Assembly: GCA_050331695.1 (NCBI GenBank)
Contig: JBHJGP010000023.1
Coordinates: forward strand, 1 to 56,421
Direction of reading: 5' to 3'
Length of the DNA stretch: 56,421 bases
Source: JBHJGP01 sp050331695
GTDB lineage: Bacteria; Pseudomonadota; Alphaproteobacteria; Geminicoccales; Geminicoccaceae
Shown piece after piece: positions 41,335 to 49,054 of this stretch (its first letter is position 1; the number at the start of each line of letters is the position of its first letter). Both the position numbers and the translations under genes were made by a program. A model generated the notes under the pieces. The model was not told where the DNA came from and made no database searches. It saw only the letters and a program-made list of their open reading frames with translations.

Positions 41335-41796
41335 CTAACGCCACTCGGCCAAGTGACCCCAATCGGCGCCGAGCCGCTGTTCGATCAGACCGGGCAGATG
41401 GTGATTTTCCTGTTGGTACAGCGGGTGCTCCGCGCCGCCGTCCCAGCGGCCGAAGGTATCGAGCAAGAAGCGGCGGCCGGTCCCCGCATCCTTGACCTCG
41501 AGCCACACATGCCAGGTGTCGAGGCCGGTGAGACCGGGCCTAAGGCGCCCTAGACGAAGACGGGAAAGAAGACCGGATCCCCGCAGTCGATCCCGCAGCA
41601 AGATCGCCCAGTCCTCGCAGTCGCCCACGGTTCGGCTCGCGGTCCGGTCCGGCTTCTGCCAGATGTCACGACCAGGTTTGTCCTTAACGTACGTTCCACC
41701 CAAGGCCCGAACCGGCGCCAGGTCCTGGAAAGGCTCGGTCAGCCGAGCGGGCGCACCCAGCAAGACACCGGCAACAGCGGCAGCGGCGACGGGCAA
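41335..41796 (-). CDS. Exported transglutaminase-like cysteine peptidase-fold protein
   Basis: 153 residues. N-terminal hydrophobic signal (PVAAAAVAGVLLGAPA), then a papain/transglutaminase fold core: Cys in VGDCEDWAILLRDRL (about 58-72), His in DTWHVWLEV (about 93-101), and Asp in FLLDTFGRW (about 110-118), the Cys-His-Asp order of the superfamily. Family members of similar size are annotated as bacterial transglutaminase-like cysteine proteinase, with unknown substrates. Start TTG 41796 is uncertain. It stands alone between BCCT and the unknown gene. Confidence 0.7.
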   Translation of the reverse strand: MPVAAAAVAGVLLGAPARLTEPFQDLAPVRALGGTYVKDKPGRDIWQKPDRTASRTVGDCEDWAILLRDRLRGSGLLSRLRLGRLRPGLTGLDTWHVWLEVKDAGTGRRFLLDTFGRWDGGAEHPLYQQENHHLPGLIEQRLGADWGHLAEWR

Positions 41797-41901
41797 GCGA
41801 CCACCTCTCGGTCAACAATCCAGCCCCGCCACTATCGCTCGCGGCTCCGAACAAAGCGATAAGCGATCTCACCTAATGGTTGAATTTTTTGAGCCCGGCG
41901 C

Positions 41902-42306
41902 TCAGGCGGCAACCTCGCCTTTGACGTGGAGAAGCGCATTTCTGAGCGCCATGCCCGGGCGGATGCCAAGCATCAGGCCGGCGGCATTCACATGGGAGAG
42001 AACACCATGCTCCCACATGTCCATACCGTCGCCGATGCAGGCGCTTTCATGGCTGACGGTCCCGGCCGCGAGCCTTTGTTCCTGGAGGATTGAGAGGCCG
42101 ACGATCCCGGCCCGGTCCTTACCGACCCCGGCATCGTTGAAAAAAACCATGTGTAGCGGCACCGATGCCGCGACTTCGGCGGCACTGCTTCCGCCGTGGG
42201 ACGCGGCGACGATGATCGCGCCTTCGTCCTCGGCATTGAGCTTGGTGATCGAATCCATGGCGATAATGCGCCGACCACCGATCGTTCCAACCTGCGCCTT
42301 CAGCAT
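41902..42306 (-). CDS. Conserved-looking protein of unknown function (134 residues)
   Basis: Not recognised, but clearly a real gene: ATG 42306 has GGGAGG 5 bases upstream, and the sequence is regular. It reads as a compact alpha/beta protein with glycine-rich turns: GGRRIIAMDSITKLNAED, AIIVAASHGGSSAAEVA, VFFNDAGVGKDRAG, and a His/Ser-rich middle HESACIGDGMDMWEHG, with three His and one Cys that could bind metal or a cofactor. No signal peptide or membrane helix. It stands alone. A polyol or amide-related role could be proposed but I see no support. Confidence 0.6.
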   Translation of the reverse strand: MLKAQVGTIGGRRIIAMDSITKLNAEDEGAIIVAASHGGSSAAEVAASVPLHMVFFNDAGVGKDRAGIVGLSILQEQRLAAGTVSHESACIGDGMDMWEHGVLSHVNAAGLMLGIRPGMALRNALLHVKGEVAA

Positions 42307-42560
42307 ATCAACCTCCCAATCGACCCGTGACGGGTGTTCCGGAGGGACGACAAGGCCGCGGATGAAACAACCTTCCAGCGACGTGCTGCGTCTTGGTTCC
42401 CGACACCCGTTAATATCGCTATAGTTTAGAGTTGTTAATAAATCAAATCTCTATATGTCTAAATTTGGAGTCGATCGACGACCAGGCTTGGAAGGTGTAG
42501 AACTTTGGCGTCTCACGCCTTCGCTCAAAACTCCCCCAAGACTGTGAAAGCGGTTCCGCA

Positions 42561-44426
42561 ATGACGCGACAGGCCGACGCTTTTTGGCGATGGTTCGAGG
42601 GGCGGATTGATTCTCTGCCCGAGGTGGAGATCGTCCGCCCGCCGACCACGCTGACAGCATTTTACTGGCACTATGTCCGCCAGATCTGGCCGTGGATTGC
42701 GGTTATCATGACGGTGGGCTTGATCGTCGCCATCATCGAGGTCTCGCTGTTCGCCTTTCTGGGCTCTCTGGTCGACCGGGTCCGCACGGCGGAGGATCCT
42801 AGCCGGTTCTTCATCGACAATGGACCGGCGCTGGTCGGCATGGCGATCGTTGCCGTCCTGCTCAGACCGATCTTCGTCGGCCTGCACGCGACGATCGCCA
42901 ATCTAACGATCATTCCAAGCTTCACCAATTCGATCCGCTGGCAGACCCATCGCTACGTGCTGCGCCAAAGCATGGTCTACTTTCAGAACGACTTTGCCGG
43001 CCGTATCGCGACCAAGGTGGTGCAGACCGGCCCGGCGCTCAGACATTCCGTCGAACAGAGTGTCGACGCGCTCTGGTTCGTTCTGCTTTACACCGTGAGC
43101 GCTGTCGTCCTCTTCGCCCAGGCCGACGTCCGGCTGATGCTCCCAGTTCTGGTGTGGGCGGCATGCTTCATCGCCCTGCTCGCCTACTTCGTGCCGAAGA
43201 TTAAGGACCGGGCGGCGATCATGTCCGAGGCCCGATCCATGCTCAGCGGGCGGATCGTCGACAGCTACACCAACATGTTGACCGTGAAACTGTTCGCCCA
43301 TGCCGAGCGGGAGGACGCTTACGCCCGGGACGCGCTCACCGAGCATATCGGGAAGTTTCACGACCAGATGCGCCTGATCACGGCGATGGAGTTCACCGTC
43401 ACCACGATCAACGGCATGCTGATCGCCGCCACGTGCGGGCTCGCGCTCTACCTCTGGCATCTGGGCGGCATCACCATTGGCGCAATCGCGCTGACCACCG
43501 GGCTAGTCATCCGCATCAGCAATATGTCGGGGTGGGTTATGTGGGTGGTTACCGGCATCTTCGAGGATATCGGCACCGTCGAGGACGGCATGAAGACGAT
43601 CGCCCAGGCCAATGAGGTGACCGATCGGCCGAACGCCAAGCCGCTGGTCGTGACCCGCGGCGCAATCGCTTACGAAAACATCCGCTTTCACTACGGCAAG
43701 GGTACGGGCGTCATCGAGGATCTGTCCCTTCGGATCAGGCCTGGCGAGAAGGTCGGGCTGGTGGGCCGCTCCGGCGCCGGCAAATCGACCCTGGTCAACC
43801 TGCTGTTGCGCTTTTACGACCTGGAAGGTGGGCGGATTGCCATCGACGGCCAAGACATCGTGCAAGTGACCCAGGAGAGCCTGCGCGCTCAAATCGGCAT
43901 GGTCACCCAGGACACCTCACTGCTTCACAGGTCGGTTTTGGACAATGTCCGCTACGGCCGGCCCGACGCGACGATCGACGAGGTGATGAGAGCGGCAAGC
44001 CAGGCCCACGCCGACCAATTCATTACCGACCTCCGCGACTATAAGGGCAGGACCGGTTTTGACGCCCATGTCGGCGAACGAGGCGTTAAGCTGTCGGGCG
44101 GCCAACGCCAGCGCATCGCCATCGCCCGGGTGCTCCTTAAGAACGCGCCGATCCTGATCCTCGACGAGGCGACGGCGGCTCTCGATTCCGAGGTCGAGGC
44201 GGCGATCCAGGAGCAGCTCGAGGGCCTGATGCGGGACAAGACAGTGATCGCCATCGCCCATCGCCTCTCGACCATCGCCGCGATGGACCGGCTGGTGATC
44301 ATGGATCGGGGTCAGATCGTGGAGGAGGGCAGCCACGATCAATTGATCGCCCAGGGAGGGCTCTACGCCGAACTCTGGGCCCGCCAGTCAGGTGGTTTTC
44401 TGGCGCGGGAGAGCGAGGCGGCCTGA
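42561..44426 (+). CDS. ABC exporter half-transporter (fused membrane and ATPase domains)
   Basis: 621 residues. Membrane domain about 30-335 with six helices (IWPWIAVIMTVGLIVAIIEVS as helix 1). ATPase domain about 355-600: Walker A VGRSGAGKS, Q-loop VTQDTSLLHRS, signature LSGGQRQR, Walker B LILDEATAALDSE, and H-loop IAHRLST. This is the MsbA/lipid-A-exporter-like or multidrug type that works as a homodimer. The start is close to a 254-base gap. Substrate not deducible; no LPS gene lies next to it. Confidence 0.93.
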   Translation: MTRQADAFWRWFEGRIDSLPEVEIVRPPTTLTAFYWHYVRQIWPWIAVIMTVGLIVAIIEVSLFAFLGSLVDRVRTAEDPSRFFIDNGPALVGMAIVAVLLRPIFVGLHATIANLTIIPSFTNSIRWQTHRYVLRQSMVYFQNDFAGRIATKVVQTGPALRHSVEQSVDALWFVLLYTVSAVVLFAQADVRLMLPVLVWAACFIALLAYFVPKIKDRAAIMSEARSMLSGRIVDSYTNMLTVKLFAHAEREDAYARDALTEHIGKFHDQMRLITAMEFTVTTINGMLIAATCGLALYLWHLGGITIGAIALTTGLVIRISNMSGWVMWVVTGIFEDIGTVEDGMKTIAQANEVTDRPNAKPLVVTRGAIAYENIRFHYGKGTGVIEDLSLRIRPGEKVGLVGRSGAGKSTLVNLLLRFYDLEGGRIAIDGQDIVQVTQESLRAQIGMVTQDTSLLHRSVLDNVRYGRPDATIDEVMRAASQAHADQFITDLRDYKGRTGFDAHVGERGVKLSGGQRQRIAIARVLLKNAPILILDEATAALDSEVEAAIQEQLEGLMRDKTVIAIAHRLSTIAAMDRLVIMDRGQIVEEGSHDQLIAQGGLYAELWARQSGGFLARESEAA

Positions 44427-44429
44427 CGC

Positions 44430-44927
44430 CTAACGGTGGGCGGGTCGCGCCATGAGAATGACCGCCTTGGCGCCACCTTCGGTCTCTTGCCGGCCAACCT
44501 CGGCAAAGCCGAAGCGCTGGTGAAAGCGGAGCGATCCTGGGTTCGGCGGGCGTTCGTTCACCTCGCAGGTTATCACCCGGTCAAGCATTTCCGGAGCTTC
44601 CAACAGAGCGTCGTAGAGATGCCCGCCGATGCCCCGGCCCCGGGCTTCATCGGCAACGATTGCCCGGTCGATGTAGGCGAAGCGGTCGTAGCGCTCGGCA
44701 AACCATCGATAGTTCAAGCTGTCGTAAGGAGCGCCCTGCGCCAGGACCAAAAGCCAGCCGAGTGGGCGATCCGCAGCTGCGGCGACCCGCGACCAGAGGG
44801 CCATGGCGAGGAGCTCAGCAACACTTGCCTCGCTCAGCCGATTGACGGCCGGCACGGCGGCATTGTTGAGCATCACCAGGGCCGGGATATCGCCAGGTTC
44901 CGGCTCACGGACCGAAACCTCCGTCAT
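44430..44927 (-). CDS. GNAT-family N-acetyltransferase
   Basis: 165 residues. Acetyl-CoA binding motif A in AIVADEARGRGIGGHLYDAL (about 90-109), strand 4 to strand 5 splay seen as ITCEVNERPPNPGSLRFHQRFGF, and a typical beta start VSVREPEPGDIPALVMLNN. Its ATG overlaps the TRAP large-subunit stop as ATGA, so it is made with the transporter and may modify its substrate; this is inference. Stop lies 3 bases from the convergent ABC gene. Confidence 0.9.
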   Translation of the reverse strand: MTEVSVREPEPGDIPALVMLNNAAVPAVNRLSEASVAELLAMALWSRVAAAADRPLGWLLVLAQGAPYDSLNYRWFAERYDRFAYIDRAIVADEARGRGIGGHLYDALLEAPEMLDRVITCEVNERPPNPGSLRFHQRFGFAEVGRQETEGGAKAVILMARPAHR

Positions 44928-46219
44928 GGTCCCATCAGATTTGGCAGGAACAGAGCGATACCCGGCACCAGCACCAGGATCAGCAGACGAAAGATGTCGG
45001 CGATCCAGAATGGCGTGACGCCCCGAAAGATCGTGCCCGTCGAAATATCGCCGAGCACCCCTTTCAGGACGAAAACATTAAGGCCCACCGGCGGGGTGAT
45101 CAGGCTGATCTCGGTCACGACCACGACGATGATGCCGAACCAGATCAGATCGAAGCCCAGATCTTGGACGATCGGAAAGAAGATCGGCACGGTCAGCAGG
45201 AGCATGGACAGGCTCTCGAAGATGCAGCCCAAGAGGATGTAGATCGCGAGGATCATTAGGATGATCGCCATCGAGGGCAGTTCGAAGGCGGTGATCAGCG
45301 CCACGAGATCACCCGGAAGACCGGCACGATTGACGAAATTGGAGAAGATCAGGGCGCCGATCACGATCGCGAACAGGGATGCGGTCGTGCGAACACTTTC
45401 ACCCAGAACCGAGGCCAACCCCTTCAGATCAAGCCGCCCCCGGGCCAGCGCCATCAAGAAAGCACCTCCAGCACCGACACCCGCGGCCTCGGTTGGCGTG
45501 AACACACCACCATAGATGCCGCCGATCACCAGGACGAAGAGCGCGAGCGTACCCCAGACATCGCGAAGGGCCAGGGCGCGGTGTCGCCAACTATGGCGCT
45601 CACCCACCGGTCCCCGGTCCGGATCGCGCCAAACAACAAAGCGCACGGCGAGGAGATAGAAAAAGATGCCGAGAAGGCCCGGCAAGATGCCGGCGATGAA
45701 CAGTTTGCCGATGCTGGCCTGGGTCAGGAGCCCGTAGATCACCAGGATGACGCTCGGCGGGATCAGGATGCCGAGCGTGCCGCCGGCGGCGATCGAAGCG
45801 CTGGCCAGATCGTCCGAATAGCCGTAGCGGCGCATGGGCGGCATGGCGACCTTGGACATGGTGGCGGCGGTGGCGAGCGAGGAGCCGCAGATCGCACTGA
45901 ACGCCCCGCAGGCAACGATCGTCGCCATGGCGAGCCCGCCTCTCAAATGGCCGAGAAAAGCGTAAGACGCCCGGTAGAGCTCATCAGCGAGGCCGGCCCG
46001 GTTGACCAGATTGCCCATGAGAATGAAGAGCGGCACGACCGAAAGGCCGTAATCCTGGGCAGTATCGATCACCAGGCGCGCGCTCATGCCGAGAGCGCCC
46101 CGCATGTTGGCGACGGCCGCGAAGCCGAAGAAACCGACCAGGCCCATGGCGAAGGCAATCGGCACGCGAGCCATGACCAGGACGAGGAGACAGGCGAAAC
46201 CGATCGCGGAGATGATCAA
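44924..46219 (-). CDS. dctM: TRAP transporter large permease (DctM-type)
   Basis: Membrane subunit of a tripartite ATP-independent periplasmic transporter, 431 residues and about 12-13 helices. Start set at TTG 46219, which overlaps the small subunit's stop as TTGA; a longer frame would run into dctQ. Motifs: VPLFILMGNLVNRAG, SAICGSSLATAATMSK, GGTLGILIPPSVILVIYG (the family's Pro-rich loop), and GGVFTPTEAAGVGA near 275-290. Substrate is set by the binding protein encoded downstream in this window (46750-47757). Confidence 0.94.
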   Translation of the reverse strand: MIISAIGFACLLVLVMARVPIAFAMGLVGFFGFAAVANMRGALGMSARLVIDTAQDYGLSVVPLFILMGNLVNRAGLADELYRASYAFLGHLRGGLAMATIVACGAFSAICGSSLATAATMSKVAMPPMRRYGYSDDLASASIAAGGTLGILIPPSVILVIYGLLTQASIGKLFIAGILPGLLGIFFYLLAVRFVVWRDPDRGPVGERHSWRHRALALRDVWGTLALFVLVIGGIYGGVFTPTEAAGVGAGGAFLMALARGRLDLKGLASVLGESVRTTASLFAIVIGALIFSNFVNRAGLPGDLVALITAFELPSMAIILMILAIYILLGCIFESLSMLLLTVPIFFPIVQDLGFDLIWFGIIVVVVTEISLITPPVGLNVFVLKGVLGDISTGTIFRGVTPFWIADIFRLLILVLVPGIALFLPNLMGP

Positions 46220-46722
46220 CGGCTGTCGGGCCCGTCGCCGGTTGCCGCTGGCTCGTCGCTCCGGTGGGGTGCCAAGGCCCTCATGAGGGTAAGAACCGCA
46301 GCCACCGCGCACATGGCGGCGATGAAGTAGCTCACCGGATAGAGCGGGATTTCGAGGTAGGGCGTTCGATCACCATAGTCGCGGCTTCTTGCAGCGAGGA
46401 TCACCACCCGCCAGCCGATGACGAAGAGGGCGACGGCGCAGATCAAATCGACCAGGCGATCGCGCCACGAGGTGAGGTTGTGGGGAAACACGCCGTCCAT
46501 CAGGTCAACCGTCACATGATCGTTGCGCGTCGCGACCCAGGGCATGGCAGCGAAGATCATGCCACCCATCAACAGCTCGGTCAGTTCGGTCGCTCCCTCC
46601 AGGGGCGCGCTGAACAAATAGCGTCCGATGACATCGACGCAGGTAAGTACCATCAGCAGAAAAAGGATCATGCCGGCGCAAACACCCAATATCGTCGCCG
46701 CCCGGGCGGCCAGGCCCCTCAC
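46216..46722 (-). CDS. dctQ: TRAP transporter small permease (DctQ-type)
   Basis: 168 residues, four membrane helices with a conserved loop near the start: DVIGRYLFSAPLEGATELTELLM (about 30-52), and AMPWVATRNDHVTVDLM (about 58-74), the DctQ signature of Arg and Glu positions. The C-terminal tail is polar. It is followed by the large subunit with overlapping stop/start, and preceded by the binding protein by 27 bases. Confidence 0.94.
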   Translation of the reverse strand: MRGLAARAATILGVCAGMILFLLMVLTCVDVIGRYLFSAPLEGATELTELLMGGMIFAAMPWVATRNDHVTVDLMDGVFPHNLTSWRDRLVDLICAVALFVIGWRVVILAARSRDYGDRTPYLEIPLYPVSYFIAAMCAVAAVLTLMRALAPHRSDEPAATGDGPDSR

Positions 46723-46749
46723 CTCTCGCCCGCCGACATCCCCGATTGC

Positions 46750-47757
46750 CTAACCGCCGTAATTGGTGGCGAGATCGCGCAACTCGGCCAGAGCCGCTTC
46801 GGCATCGATACCGAGATCGGCAATGCGTTCGAGGACGGTCGCCTCGATCGCCTTCGTCTTCTCCTGGAAAGCCTGAAGGGTCGCCTGGTCGGCAACTTCG
46901 ATCGTGTTGCCGCTTTCCTTGGCGAACGCCTCACCGGCGTCATCGCCGGCATCCCAGGCCTGACCGGCGAGCTTGGACAAAACCTCCCCCGAAACGCTGT
47001 CGATCGCCGCCTGATCTTCCGGCGACAGGCTGTCGAAGCGCTCCTGGCTCATGACGAAGGCAAAGCTGCCATAGTAGAAGCCGCCCGGCATTTTCATGGA
47101 GTGGGGTGCGATCTCGGCGAGCTTGAGGCTGGCCTTGGTCTCCATCGGCATCATTACGCCGTTAGCAACGCCCGACGATACCGTCTCATAGACCTTCGGC
47201 GCCGGCACCTGAACGCCGACCATGCCGAGCGCCTCGCCGATGTCGCCAGAAACGCCGCCGCCGATCCGGATCTTTAACCCGTCGATGGCGTCCAGACCGG
47301 AGATCGCATCGCGAGTGTGCAATACGCCGGGGCCGTGGGTCGAAAGCCCGATCAACTTGACACCGCGATGTTCCTCGGCGGCCGCCAGATGGTTCTGGTG
47401 GACCCGCCAGTAGGCGACCGATATCGCCTCGGCACTGGCATCGGTGCCCGGAAGCTCGGGTAGTTGGGTGGCGACGAAACGCCCCGGATTGTAACCGTGG
47501 AAGATCCAGGTGGCATCGGCGGCGCCGTCCCGGATGAGGTCGAGCTGGGCCGGCGGCGGCGCCAGATTGTATTCGATCTTGACCGTGACCCGCCCCTCGG
47601 TTGCCTCCTCGACGCTCTGGGCCCAGGTGGGCCAGACCGTGGCATTCATCTCATGCTGGGGTGAAAGCCAGGTGGAGACGACCAAGGTCTCCTGGGCGTT
47701 GGCGCCCCCGGTGCCGAAGCCGACAAGCCCCAGCGCGATCGCGCAGAAACGTCGCAT
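46750..47757 (-). CDS. dctP: TRAP transporter substrate-binding protein (DctP-type)
   Basis: 335 residues with a signal peptide (RRFCAIALGLVGFGTGGANA). Mature protein has the DctP fold: an early TWLSPQHEMNATVWPTWAQ segment, GLKIRIGGG (about 159-167) with the conserved Arg that binds the carboxylate, then VYETVSSGVANGVMMPMETK, and a helical C-terminus. First gene of the unit dctP-dctQ-dctM-GNAT. The substrate is probably a carboxylate, but the exact one is unknown. Promoter should lie in the 259-base gap shared with cytochrome c. Confidence 0.93.
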   Translation of the reverse strand: MRRFCAIALGLVGFGTGGANAQETLVVSTWLSPQHEMNATVWPTWAQSVEEATEGRVTVKIEYNLAPPPAQLDLIRDGAADATWIFHGYNPGRFVATQLPELPGTDASAEAISVAYWRVHQNHLAAAEEHRGVKLIGLSTHGPGVLHTRDAISGLDAIDGLKIRIGGGVSGDIGEALGMVGVQVPAPKVYETVSSGVANGVMMPMETKASLKLAEIAPHSMKMPGGFYYGSFAFVMSQERFDSLSPEDQAAIDSVSGEVLSKLAGQAWDAGDDAGEAFAKESGNTIEVADQATLQAFQEKTKAIEATVLERIADLGIDAEAALAELRDLATNYGG

Positions 47758-48016
47758 GATTGATACTCTCCCTGATCGGATCTTAACTCCTCACCAGCCG
47801 TTTTACCGGCTGTGACCGGTCGATCCGTTGTGTTGTGGCCTGTTCGATCCATAACCCGGAAGCAGCGATCGACCAAGAGCCTGCCGGTGAGAGCCGGCTT
47901 GCACGATGGCTTGATGGCGTGACCATCGCGCATATTGTTCTGGGACCGACACGGCGCTATCGCTAGAAAAGCGGCGGTTTTGCTGCCTCAACCAATCGTT
48001 CTTTGGGAGATCTGTC

Positions 48017-48403
48017 TTGAGTTTTTTGTCAAAAATCGCGCTTGCTGGCACCGTTGCGGTGACGACCATGGTGCCGACACTGGTGTTCGCCGAGGGCGAC
48101 CCGGAGGAAGGTGAGAAGGTGTTCCGTCGTTGCCGCGCCTGCCACGTGGTCGACCAGGAGCAAAATCGCGTCGGGCCACACCTGGTCGGGATCATGGGCA
48201 GAGAGGCGGGCTCCGTCGAAGGCTTCAATTATTCGGATGCCATGAAGAATTCGGGGATCACCTGGAACGAAGAAACCATCGCCGCGTATCTTGCCGATCC
48301 CAAGGGCTACATCCCGGGTAATCGGATGGCTTTCGCAGGCCTTAGGCAGGAACAGCAGATCACGGACGTGATCGCCTATCTGGCGGCTCAGACCGGTTCC
48401 TGA
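48017..48403 (+). CDS. Class I cytochrome c
   Basis: 128 residues. Signal peptide to about residue 25 (FLSKIALAGTVAVTTMVPTLVFA), heme site CRACH (about 39-43, CxxCH), and axial Met in PGNRMAFAGL near 102-111. Typical of soluble periplasmic cytochromes c2/c5xx. Start TTG 48017 with GGGAGA upstream. It is single and ends in a strong hairpin. Confidence 0.95.
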   Translation: MSFLSKIALAGTVAVTTMVPTLVFAEGDPEEGEKVFRRCRACHVVDQEQNRVGPHLVGIMGREAGSVEGFNYSDAMKNSGITWNEETIAAYLADPKGYIPGNRMAFAGLRQEQQITDVIAYLAAQTGS

Positions 48404-48424
48404 TTAAGCAGCTCAAATGTACAA

Positions 48425-48451
48425 AGCCGGGCCCCTCATCGGGGCCCGGCT
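48425..48451. terminator. Bidirectional terminator-like hairpin between cytochrome c and phasin
   Basis: AGCCGGGCCCC (48425-48435) and GGGGCCCGGCT (48441-48451) form a perfect 11-bp GC stem with a 5-base loop. On the minus strand it is followed by TTTGT, a short T tract, so it most likely ends the phasin transcript; it also faces the end of the cytochrome gene. Confidence 0.75.
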
Positions 48452-48500
48452 AGGACAACTCACAACGGTCTTGTGAGACGAAGCCGAAGGCGCCAGCCAA

Positions 48501-48911
48501 TTAGGCGGCGAGCTTTTTCACCTCTTCGACATTGGCGGCGAAACGCTTGCCAACCAGTTCGGCGACGTCGTTCTGCGCCTTCATGCCCAGGTCAACTTCG
48601 GCCTGAACAACCTGCATGGCACGCTCGGCGGCGGCCTTCGCCTCGGCGGCATACTCGTCGGGCTTCCGCTGAGTGGTGAAATCCGCGGAGTAGTCCTGCA
48701 TCTTGGCCAGGTTCTCACGGACATAGTCCATATGAGTGCGCATCAGCGCCTCGGTGGCGTCGACCAGGATCTTGTGAGCATCGACCAGCGTGGCGACATT
48801 GGCTTTGTGCATCGCCATCACGCTCTCGCTGTCGAACTTGCTGAAGTCGAACTTCGGCATCTCAAACTTCGGAAACTCAGGGGTCTTAACGGTCGTCTTG
48901 GCGGTGGCCAT
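48501..48911 (-). CDS. Phasin (polyhydroxyalkanoate granule-associated protein)
   Basis: 136 residues, Ala/Lys-rich and helical, with a phasin_2-like core. Start ATG 48911 (AAGGAG 7 bases upstream). N-terminus is a PKFEMPKFDFSKFD repeat; the rest is a heptad-like helix (ANVATLVDAHKILVDATEALM, then AEAKAAAERAMQVVQAE) ending in EEVKKLAA. Coats granules of polyhydroxybutyrate and limits their size. A palindrome in the upstream region resembles a PhaR-type site. It fits the EMC locus, since both use acetyl-CoA-derived C4 units. Confidence 0.9.
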   Translation of the reverse strand: MATAKTTVKTPEFPKFEMPKFDFSKFDSESVMAMHKANVATLVDAHKILVDATEALMRTHMDYVRENLAKMQDYSADFTTQRKPDEYAAEAKAAAERAMQVVQAEVDLGMKAQNDVAELVGKRFAANVEEVKKLAA

Positions 48912-48963
48912 TCGGTGTCTCCTTTCGTGGTTCACGTCGCTGACACCGAACACATAGTGATTT

Positions 48964-48978
48964 TTGTGCGCTGCACAA
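48964..48978. promoter_or_regulatory. Palindrome upstream of the phasin gene, PhaR-like
   Basis: TTGTGC-GCT-GCACAA is symmetric (6-3-6) and contains TGC-N3-GCA, like the TGC-rich sites reported for the alphaproteobacterial PHA repressor PhaR. It lies 53 bases before the phasin start. No phaR gene is in the window. Confidence 0.45.
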
Positions 48979-49054
48979 TGACCGTTTTTGTGAAGCGCAG
49001 CATTTTTTCTCCGACAAACGTCTTAGTCGCCTTCGTCGCGCGCCAGTCGGTTAC

